DNA of 64,000 nt from Pohlia nutans (taxonomy: Eukaryota; Streptophyta; Bryopsida; Bryales; Mniaceae): assembly GCA_022496805.1 (NCBI GenBank), contig CM040088.1, positions 1,612,001 to 1,676,000 of the forward strand. Reading direction: 5' to 3'. The notes under the pieces were generated by a model. The model was not told the DNA's origin and made no database searches. It saw only the letters and a list, made by a program, of their open reading frames with translations. How positions within the stretch are numbered: position 1 is the first letter of the stretch; each line of letters starts with the position of its first letter. Shown piece by piece: positions 46,805-56,299 of the stretch. The position numbers and the translations under genes were made by a program.

Positions 46805-47392
46805 GCAACCCCTAAACGTACCAAGGTGTCCCTGGAATTGACAATTTGAGAAAAATCATCATAAAGTACTATTTAGAAGAATATTTTGGAATTGATATAC
46901 AAATGAAAGTTCTAGATTTTGAATTTTAGATTCCATCCGTACGGTTCAATTCACTAATACTATCACTAGTATTTAATTACAAAATTTGAAAGTTAAAATT
47001 AAAAATTCCTTCTAAATTTGATTACAAACAAAATTTTAATATTTTTTGAGTAAAATTTGTTGGAATGAATTTGAAATGAGATACTCTTAAACATGGTGAT
47101 TCTTTGAAATTTTTGTGTTTCTTAAATCTATGACCTCATTTTTGCAAGGCCACTTTTGAACTACAGTCAATGCAATTTTGGCTTGGTCAACAACTTGACA
47201 TACTTCTACATTTGTAATTTTAGAAAAATATGTAATCAAGTATGACTAAATCCAACCGTTATATATGACAGCGACTTGGTGAAGTATCTCCAAAAAATTG
47301 GATGACTTTCATCCAAACATCGATGAAAACATAGAGTGCGTTTGAATCTGTTAGTCGTTCATTTTCTGGACGTTGTGACGTTTAGGGGTTAA
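46805..47392 (+). mobile_element. TTAA-type MITE, divergent family E
   Basis: Left end CCCCTAAACGTACC, preceded by GCAA where TTAA is expected; right end GTGACGTTTAGGGG-TTAA. Interior phrases (AGATTCCATCCGTACGGTT, ATTACAAAATTTGAAA) relate it to the family-E copies. Close to the right end is CGTTCATTTTCTGGACG, the subterminal palindrome in imperfect form. Confidence 0.75.
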
Positions 47393-47699
47393 CTGAAAAG
47401 AAGCCCATCTAACCTCCCTTTTGCTCTACTTCTAACCTCTTTCTTGAACTATACTTGGGTTGAATAGTGTCGTGTCATAAATTGTCCCCTTGTGGACCAT
47501 GGGCTTGGAGCTTTGGTGGAAGGTGTGGGAGTCATTGCGAAGTGTAGAGAATAATGATAGTGGCTTGCTTTATTTTATTTTATTTTTGAAACAAATAGAT
47601 GCTTTATTTCCATTGCACAACAATAGATTACATACATCACACTGTGAACGAAAAGAACACGTTTCCAGTACTCCCCCGCGGGTGATTTTTTTTAATTTT

Positions 47700-47965
47700 T
47701 CTTCCTACAATATTTGGACTAGACCCAATGCTCCTAATCATTTTCTACTAAGAGCGACGCCCCCACTGTAACATGAGGCCCGGAAGCCATCCCCGTCATG
47801 CACGGGGTTCCTATCAAGCTCGGAAGTATTAGCCCTTACGACGTGCATACGACCGGAATCAAACCGCTGCCCTCTTTGGTGCTACTAAGCACTCCTAAGG
47901 GGAGCCCACCTCCTAGCTATCACCTAGGTAGTTTAAAGTCATTCCGGACCACAGTGGCTTGCTTT
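47700..47965 (-). repeat. tRNA-derived SINE-like sequence
   Basis: On the minus strand there is an A-box TAGCTAGGAGG (47909-47919) and, ~43 bp downstream, a B-box GGTTTGATTCC (47855-47865), in the right order for RNA polymerase III. The surroundings are GC-rich compared with the flanks. No tRNA anticodon arm is evident, so I call it a SINE. Confidence 0.6.
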
Positions 47966-50024
47966 AGATTATCTCCCAACTCATCATAGACTAGTTTTTG
48001 GTCTGTTTACATTTCGATATGAGTTCAAGAGGAATTCAACACGAGTTTGCTAAAACTTTCCTCTTTAGGCTGACTTTTCGGTTAACTCTAATATCACATC
48101 ACTAAATTAATGCTAAAAGGATGGCCCTATTAGAGCGTCTTGTGCGGCCGCAGTAGAGTGGCATCTGCCGGCACTATCCAAGCTCAAAGTTGAGCGGGCA
48201 ATTTTCAATGTACAACAATCATTGCATGAGGGAAACATTCTAAGCACGAGCCATAACAAAATAATCGAGATCCTCGAGGTTTGGATTGTTTTTTGAGGTT
48301 TTCAACTCACTGCATGTAGGAGGGGCATTTGGTGGAGCAGATAGAGTGAGAAGGGGAAAAATTATAGAGGCCTATAGGCTCTTCCTCTTGCCGACTAAGT
48401 CCTCTATATGTTGAGTGATTGCGCCATGTTGCAATTTACCTGTGTAGAAGCCATATTTAGCCGAACCTTGGGATATGCTCTTAATAAACTTATAAACACC
48501 ACGAAGACCAATGACTATTAAAGTTACAATGTTAAATGAGATTCATCCACCTACAATGGAAAAGTCATATGTGGGTTGATTTTTTACCTTTGTATTATTA
48601 TAAAGTTAAATAGAATGCATGCAGTTGAAAATAGCATAGGCTAAAGTAAGTGATCAACAATACCCAAATGTTGATTTCTAGTTTGTGATGCCATAATAAC
48701 CAATCTTCTAATATATTCTATCAATTAAGGTAAACCGGAGTGATCAACAATTTATATCCTTGATGGATAAAATATGGTGGTATCTACATCATAGTAAAAA
48801 TATACCGTACATTCATAGCAGCTTCGGCATAAAATAATTATAAAAATAGATGCCAAAATATTGGATTTTTTTGTAAAGGAACAAATGGATTTTTATGGAA
48901 TATTTGTTTTTGCCAAAATATATTTCTAGAAATAATTAATTTTTTTAGTAGAAAGGTGCCAAACCTGCTATGGAGGTATGGTAGTTAGAGATAATCTGGA
49001 AATGTCATATTGAATTTATTATAAATTAATGAAGTAACACAATTTTCACGTCACTTTGTTTATTCATAACACATTCAACATGCCATTTCCATGTTATTTA
49101 CTAATATATTTTTTGTTGTAACTCAACTCAACCCAACTCTTTATGCAACTCCTGTCGCTTCACTGAATAGAGGACGTCGCAGTTCACAATTCTTTTATAA
49201 AACATCTTTCCAACATTTTATCTTGGTGCAATATAATGCACAATCCAATGATCCCATAGCAACATACTAACCCTTACTTTTTGATTTCATTTTTGGTTTC
49301 TATAATGGCCACCTTTTGTAAGACGGGGTTCGCAAATTGTGACAACTCTAATGACTATTCCCTATGTCTGGAAATAACTATTCTAGTTTTTTGGCATTTT
49401 TTGTTCCAAAATAATTGTTTTATGTTTTATACTTAAAACATGAGCCCTATCCACTTCAAAGAGCTTGGACCATTTTGCAACTCATAAGATTTTCAATTGG
49501 GTTTTATCATGATTTTTTTAAATTATGAATTGCAACTCATAAGATTTTAGAATTCAAATGAATTCAAATCTTACAAGTTGCAATTCAAAAATCATGGCTT
49601 TTCTAGAATTCAAATGGGTTTTATCATGATTTTTTTCCACAACATGACATTCTTTAGCTAGTACTGCAAAACACCCTTGTGCTTGTGTAGAGAGTCATCA
49701 TCTGAACATAAAATTGATGGTGTGGAACATGTAGAAACTATTTAAAAACATAAGTTTGTTGAGTTGCCAAACCATCTTTAGCTAATGATGGCTTTGATTA
49801 TCTAAAAGATTATGATTCTTGCAACGATTCTAGTTTGCGATGTTGATTCCCAAGGGTGAACAATGGGGCTGCTAAAGACTGTTATGAAAAAACCACTTCT
49901 TCACGAGGTAATGTTATCAACATAATAGAGTTATCCGCAAAGTAAACTCCCTATACCATGTCTACTAAACTTTGTTTTTTTCTTCAATGAACTTTTTTCT
50001 GACACCTTCCACCACAAGCCACCA

Positions 50025-50303
50025 AGTTCCTTGCTTTGGGAGAATATGAGGTTGATGTAGAAGCACTTGGAGATTCTATCATGGGAACTTGAGTGTGGCT
50101 TGGAGGAGCTCCTCTAGCATTGGGAAGGTGCAAGGTTGAAATCTCCCTGACACTACAATGTGTTGTGATTGCTCGGTAAAAGAGGGGCCAAAACTCGTTT
50201 TTGTTGCCTTTCAAGCTAAAAAACCAGTTTTGCCTTGTCTTTCCTTTTGTGGATTTTTTTTGCTCGACTTTACAGATAACTCTAATGTCCACTTTCCAAA
50301 TAT
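50025..50303 (+). repeat. SINE-like repeat S, copy 2
   Basis: It resembles 39940-40262: GGAAGGTGCAAGGTTGAAATCTCC (degenerate B-box), TTTTGTTGCCTTTCAAGCTA, CTTGTCTTTCCTTTTGTGG and a final ACTTTACAGATAACTCTAAT. The shared 3' phrase GATAACTCTAATG-like is probably the SINE tail. Confidence 0.6.
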
Positions 50304-50453
50304 CGTGACAAATTTATTTTAGGAAAAATTATCATTAAGTTAAATATTTGTTAAAAATTACGACAGTTATTTCCGGACAGAGCCCGGAGTAATTGCATTT
50401 AGGACGGCACTATTCCAGCGTGGCACGCTGACACCTGGCTCAAGCAGCGCTAC

Positions 50454-50461
50454 CCACGTGG
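50454..50461. promoter_or_regulatory. G-box palindrome CCACGTGG
   Basis: A perfect G-box about 210 bp upstream of the ATG at 50673, in a locally GC-richer promoter. Bound in plants by bZIP and bHLH factors (light, ABA). Suggestive only. Confidence 0.4.
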
Positions 50462-50672
50462 ACAATGAGTTGGCGTTCGAGAATGTCTAACTCATTTTTC
50501 CAAGGAGGGTGGCGTCCAGCTCACTGCGCGAGCTCACTGATTCTTCTACCTGAGCTGCGGCTCTATCGTCAATTCTAACGCTTCTATTGTTGTCAGTAAT
50601 TCGATTGTCGAAACGGGAACTATCATAACTTAGTTTGGGAAATTCGAATCCGCCTCACGGCTCGTTGTGTCG

Positions 50673-51654
50673 ATGGATTTCACGAAGATGGAGGTTGCGA
50701 ACCGGAATCCTACTTTCGGCAGCTCTCTGCTCAATGTAACGTCCATCCCCTCCAACTCTGCTGAACCTGCTGCATTGGAATATCACGTTTCTCACTGAAT
50801 TCCTCCACTTGTTGATTTCGGTGAATGTGCATGAGGTTCGTGTTGTCGGTGCCTTGATGAAATTTTATCACTCGTCGCGTCGTGCTGATTCCATAGAATT
50901 CGTACTCCTTTCAAGCCCTGCTCATTGGCATATGAGCACATATGAGCATATATGCATATATATGGGTTAGGATATGAGCATTGGAATATCATGTTGCTCA
51001 CTCGTTCGTTTCGGTTTCGGCATGAGGTTTGTACATTTGGTGTGTCGGCTTGATGAAATTTTATAACTCGTTGTGCTGTTTCTGGAGAATGAATACTCCT
51101 TTCAAGCCCTGCTAATCGGCATTAGGGTTAGGGATTCGAGCGATATCCAATGGCGGTTCCTATTTTAGGGTTACAAACAATCTTTAGACTGCAATAATGT
51201 TTTTGTTCAGCTCCATTGGAATGAATCTATCATGTGTGGCTGAGATTCCCAATGGCCATGGCAGGATAATTTTGGACGACGCCAGACAGAAGACGACCTG
51301 GATCCTCTTCAGTTAAAACCAACAGAAGGCAACAGTGTGCAGGATTCAAGCGCGGAAGAACAATCAGGGCCATCAACTAATTCAGGACGGCAGTCGCTTG
51401 ATTCTCTAATGCTTCAGAACCCCGATGGGGCGACTCAGATGTTCACTGACATGCATGGCATTCCGGCGGCCCTGGAGGAAGGGGAGCCCCTGGACGACAG
51501 TCCAGATGGTGCCAGTGGAATCCGGGGCACGGCCAACGTGACTGCTGCTGGTGAGCAAAGAAATGGGGAGACCGATTGGGGGGCGGGCACTGATGGTGGC
51601 CGAAGTGGCAAACCCCAGGACGGTGTTCCTTATGGTTCCTTTGCTGGTGTCTGA
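50673..51654 (+). CDS. Unknown small acidic plant protein (150 residues)
   Basis: Two exons, 50673-50735 and 51265-51654, join in phase 0 to give 150 residues. The N-terminus is MDFTKMEVANRNPTFGSSLL. The second exon begins DNFGRRQTEDDLDPLQLK and continues as a hydrophilic, acidic, probably disordered protein rich in Gly, Asp, Ser and Pro (EEGEPLDDSPDGASG), ending YGSFAGV. I recognise no domain. The acceptor at 51264 (CCATGGCAG) and donor at 50736 (AAT|GTAACG) are acceptable but inferred, and a further small exon in the 529-bp intron cannot be excluded. Composition and codon usage look coding, unlike the flanks. A G-box lies upstream and a tandem triplication in the 3' flank. Confidence 0.6.
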
Positions 51655-52412
51655 GATCCACAATGCCAGCCTCAACTGCTAACACCAGCTTTTGTTCTTT
51701 GTTATGTAAAATAGAGATCATGTTTGGTGATGTGGTGTCTGTGTGAATTGGAAACATCATTATCGTCAGAATGGCTGTAGGTTAAGTGTAACTATGCCCT
51801 TCTTTTTCCTCTTTGCAATGTAGAGAGGGTGTCTATTATTGTTTGCTTCAGAATTGGAAAAGAGAATAATACAGTAAGCAACCATCGTTCTCGTCAGAAT
51901 GTCTGTAGATTAAGTGTATGCCCTTCTTTTCCTCTTGCAATGTAGAGAGGTGTCTGTTATTGTTTGCTTCAGAAGTAGAATAGAAAAGAATCAGCAACCA
52001 AGGTTTGGAACCATTATTCTCGTCAGAATGGCTGTAGATTAAGTGTATGCCCTTGTTTTTCCTCTTTGCGATGTAGAGAGGTGTCTGTTATTGTTTTCTT
52101 CAGAAATAGAAAAGCAAAGAATACAGCAAGCAAGGTTAGCATCCACCTTTCAAAAACTGGGCAAGTCTTTCCAGAAGTTGACAATGATCATGTGGGTTTG
52201 GGGTGTGGCTGCTGTAATAGTCTCAATTTTTGGGAATGGCATACGGTACACAAGGTTAAATCTAAGGGTAGGGCTTGTAAGGGGAGTGATTTTCTGTGAA
52301 CGAATGAGGACAAATGAACTTGACCTTGTTGTTGTGGAGTGTGGATAATGATCGGCTGGACCCCGATCACATTATTGCTATTATTAGTGAAAGGAGCATC
52401 TCAAAGAATAGC
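51655..52412. other. 3' flank of the small gene
   Basis: Probably includes the 3' untranslated region; contains the ~128-bp triplication. ORFs at 52043-52348 run over the repeat and beyond and have no recognisable features. Confidence 0.45.
51763..52140. repeat. Tandem triplication, ~128-bp unit
   Basis: Three units start with TCGTCAGAATG at 51763, 51891 and 52020. Each includes GATTAAGTGTATGCCCTT (small changes), GCAATGTAGAGAGG and GTCTGTTATTGTTTGCTTCAG. If transcribed, the copies would sit in the 3' untranslated region of the gene ending at 51654. Confidence 0.88.
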
Positions 52413-53694
52413 TTAACCCCTAAACGCGGCCGGACCAAAACTGGCTTACGAATGAAACTAACTATTCTATTGCAACTGCTACATGTATGATTTCCATCCA
52501 ACTCTTTTTGTGAAGTATTTTGTTTGGTCATGCCACCTCTTCAAATTTAAATCATTCAAGCTATTATTGGATTTTACATGGGATCCCAACTACAAAAAGA
52601 GTAGTAAAAACAATTCACTTTGTAGTGTATTTTGGATTTTTTATTTATTTATTTTTGTTTAAACTAAATCTAGGCCATGAAAATGAGATTTATTGCATTT
52701 GAATTTAACCCTTTGACGCGCATGTGACCATATAAAGGATGACGAACACATTGCAACCTTTCTCAACACTTCATCAAGTATATTTTTTCATCCATCCAAA
52801 TTTCTCTTGGTTCTTGTGCTACTTGACTATCAGTTGTACGGTATGGATCTTCAAAATAAAATACTGTGATTTTTTTTTAATAACAAAATTAGTTTATGAC
52901 AAGTCCCATTTTTAGTTCAAAAAGTGAGACTTTAAACATGATTTTCCAAAATAAGTAGAATCAAATAATGGAAACCATACATCTTGTAGTACATGTTATT
53001 CAAATTTCATTACAATATTTTTAATTTTTTTGTGTTAATTTGGAATTTTAAATTGAATTTAAAGAGAAAACCTTGCAAAATTAATAATAAAATATTAATA
53101 AAGTATATGGTGAATCCAACCGTACAAATGTGATCTTCACATTGACATTTACAACTTAGCTTTGTACAATACATCAACTCCATTTTTGTTTTTCATCAAA
53201 CATTATAACGAATCTTTGAAAACAAAGTTGAATCGGGATGATAAAGGGTTAACTAACAAAATGAAGCTTACTAAGTCTAGTTTCTACTCCTCTTTGAATT
53301 TTTGAAAAACTTTGAAAATTAATTGTTTTATTGGAGTTACAAGCTCATTGGGTATTACTATGGTGTAGCAAAAATAATCTAAATGTAGATAAATGGATGA
53401 TTTTCATTTAATGTGATGCTCTTCATTGTAATTTACACCTTTGGTTAAAAAATTGGAATTTTTGAGTACATTTTGTAATTGATATGAATTCTCTTTACAA
53501 GCACTTCAAAAAAATCATAGTAATTTCAAATTCTCACCAAATTTTATGAAGAATTAATGATTTGTAGTAGACACATGGCTTCATCCACTAAAAAATAAAA
53601 TTGAATACTTAACTTATTTACAGTGGCAAAATTGAGTGTGACGTGTAAAGCATGACTAATTCTATCATCATAGGCCTAAGCATCTAGGGGTTAA
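52413..53694. mobile_element. TTAA-type MITE, family K, with a nested element
   Basis: Outer left end TTAA-CCCCTAAACGCGGCC, right end AAGCATCTAGGGG-TTAA. The intact family-C element (52705-53252) is inserted at an internal TTAA. The interior resembles the element at 54915-55460 (phrases such as AATTGATATGAATTCTCTTT and CTTCATTGTAATTTACACC with changes). Without the insertion it is about 735 bp. Confidence 0.75.
52705..53252 (+). mobile_element. TTAA-type MITE, family C, uninterrupted copy
   Basis: Left end TTAA-CCCTTTGACGCGC, right end GGGATGATAAAGGG-TTAA. This copy keeps the internal site GAGACTTTAAACATGATTTT (TTAA at 52932-52935) unoccupied. The two other family members carry insertions exactly there. 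It therefore serves as the empty-site reference. Confidence 0.88.
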
Positions 53695-54914
53695 ACATGT
53701 GACGAAAAAGTAATACACATGAATTCCCACGTTGTGACTGCAGGTTGTGTAGCCCAAAGTCACAAGGTATTGCATACTCAGAGCTAAAATATGGCTACAA
53801 TATATAAGGTAGAGATACATAACATTGTTAAGCCCTAGACTTTGCACTCCTACTAAAGTTTCTAAGATTTTCTCCGATGTTCTCTAATGCTCTTTGTTTT
53901 CACATTTTAAGTTTGTCTTACTTGCTAAAATCCTACTAAATTCTTTCATTGAACTGCAAGTGTCATATTTCACTCTAGTTCCAAGGAAAGTTATTGTATC
54001 AGTAAAAATCAAACCAACAGTTAGGGGATGCAGAACCCTACTGTTATAGAATGTAATGTACCTTATCCTACACTATAGTCAAATTCGTTAAAAAATAATT
54101 CAAAATGGCATGTACCGAAATTTTCAAAAATTATAATGTGGTATAATTGAATAATGTAGAAAATATTAATGAAAATAAGCTAAATTCATAAAAATTCAAG
54201 ATTTTTGCAAACAACCTACCTAAGTACAAATTACAACACTTTCCATCAAAAGAATCATCACAAATTGCAAAACTAGGTGAATGAAATCATCTCGTGCTAT
54301 ATCAATGTTCAAATTTTTCAACAATGAAAAGCTCAATGAGGTGTAACAAACAGAGCTTAAGATCAAAAGTCAAGGGGAACTATAAGATATCACAATAAAT
54401 GAAATTTGAAGAAAATATAATTTCACTTAATAAAGTTATCTGTAAGGTCATACAAAAAAATTCCACACAAAGAAAGACAAGGCAAAACTGGTTTACAGCT
54501 TGAAAGACAACGAAAATAAGTTTTAATTCCTTTTTTTTACAACCAATCAAAATGCCATGTGTTGTCAGAGAGATTCAAACCTTGTACTTCATGAATGCTA
54601 GAGAAGCTCCCCCAATGTACTCATACGTTCCCACAACGGAATCTAAATGTACATCTACCCAGTCACATGTTCTTCCAGATCTAGGGTTTCGCGCTCAATG
54701 TATGAAATTTAGGTATCCTAGCTAATTATAGAAAATAAACACTCAGTAGCAAAGAGACTCCTTCTCTTTCCTTTACGGATAACTCTAATGAATGAAATAT
54801 AAGCTTAAAAACATTTCACTTTGTATTGGGTCTAATAAATATGATATGAGGGTACGGTATTCCGCTCTCATCTCCAAAATAAAATATTTATAGAAACGTG
54901 CCATTGTAGGACAA
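53695..54914. other. Intergenic with SINE-like copy
   Basis: AT-rich. Holds the reverse-oriented SINE-like copy (54425-54680) and, at 54766-54795, a second isolated tail phrase (TTTACGGATAACTCTAATG) in plus orientation. No gene. Confidence 0.5.
54425..54680 (-). repeat. SINE-like repeat S, copy 3
   Basis: The reverse complement contains GTACAAGGTTTGAATCTCTC (degenerate B-box), CTTTCAAGCTGTAAACCAG, TTGCCTTGTCTTTCTTTGTG and CTTACAGATAACTTT, in the same order as copies at 39940 and 50025. Confidence 0.55.
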
Positions 54915-55460
54915 TTAACTCCTAAATGCCTAAACATCCAAATAGTGGATGGTCAAATTCAATTTCAACCTTAAAGATGATTATTTTGGCTTTCAAGTCC
55001 AACTAAAAAAATCGAGTTTATCAATTCTAATTTCTACTTCACTTTGTAAATCTAAAAAAATAATAATATTAAGTATTTTATTGCACTTGCAATGTCAATG
55101 GTTCATAATCCAAACTACACTACAAAGCATATGTCACTATCAAATTTCCAAATTTAGAAAAATATTTTAAATTGAATTTTCATGTATGGTTCTTCATTAT
55201 AACTTGAACCCTTTATAATTTTTTTTGGGTATTTGGATTTTTTTGGTAATTTATATGAATTTCTTTGTCTATTTTACTTCAAAAATCATATTGAATTTAT
55301 AACGCATTAAAAATAATTGAAAATTTGAGAAATAATAGGAAACATAAGTTTACATTTATTAAAAATATTTCAAAAAATATCTCAAAAGCTATTGGTGAGC
55401 AATCTCCATATGAAAGTGTTGTTTGACTTTTTGTGAATGCCATGGGCATTTAGGGATTAA
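54915..55460 (+). mobile_element. TTAA-type MITE, family K relative
   Basis: Left end TTAA-CTCCTAAATGCC, right end GGGCATTTAGGGA-TTAA. Just inside the left end is ACATCCAAATAGTGGATG, the subterminal palindrome. No coding capacity. Confidence 0.75.
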
Positions 55461-56299
55461 ACCCTAACTGCATGACCATTCATTTTTTGGATGATGTACA
55501 AAATCACTATATAGTTTGTCATCTATGGTGATATTTTTCATCCATTTTTTTATAGGAATTTTTCAGGTTGTTACCTTCATGTAAGTGAAATTTGATTAGG
55601 GAAAAAATCAAAATTGAATTTACTGGGTCCTTCCATTCTATGTGAGCTTTCATTTCGACAAAATGTAATCTAAGGTTTTGAGCTATAAAATGCGCACTAA
55701 ATCCATTCTTTGAGGTCAACATACAAATGAAAGTTGTAGATGATGAATTTTCTATGACAACTATATGGTTGGATTAAGTAATGGTGTCAAAAAATGTTTA
55801 AATTTGATTTAGAAAGAGATTCTCGTTTTAATTATATGAAAAATACAAACATACTCATTAACTTGGGAATTTTGGAATGATTGGCCAAAAGCACATAATG
55901 TGCAACATTGAATCATCTTTTGCATAATGTGCAATATTTCAGCTTGTAAAATTATTTTTTGATTGCTTACAAAGTGATCTCAAGACACCTCTATTGAACC
56001 ATAATAAATTTCAAATGAACAACTTCAACACTATTGAAGTCTGATGGTTTCAACCAATCATAATGAATTACAAGAGGAGATTATTAAAATTGTAATTTTA
56101 GAGAATACTAAAAGTTTTTTTTTGTGTAGATTCATTTGAAAATATCCAAGCATTTAATTTCAAATTCAAACCGTTCAGATGTCTTCTAATAAGGATGTCT
56201 TATATATGATCTTCAAAATTGAAGCTCAAAAAATATAAAAAGCCTTATTTTAGAATACTCTTAGGTATTGTCCAAACCCTCTAGGCACTTAGGAATTAA
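55457..56299 (+). mobile_element. TTAA-type element abutting the previous one
   Basis: Begins at the same TTAA that ends 54915-55460 (ACCCTAACTGCATGACC) and ends CTAGGCACTTAGGA-TTAA at 56296-56299. A palindrome-like ATCATTTTTTGGATGAT variant lies near the left end. Ends are more degraded than in the other elements, so its limits are less sure. Confidence 0.5.

Larger units (their letters stand above)
47393..50453. other. Intergenic with SINE-like repeats
   Basis: Contains two SINE-like sequences (own entries) and otherwise AT-rich, gene-free DNA. Around 49500-49640 a short phrase (AATTCAAATGGGTTTTATCATGATTTTTTT with variants) is repeated in direct and inverted form. No coding region is supported. 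Confidence 0.5.
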
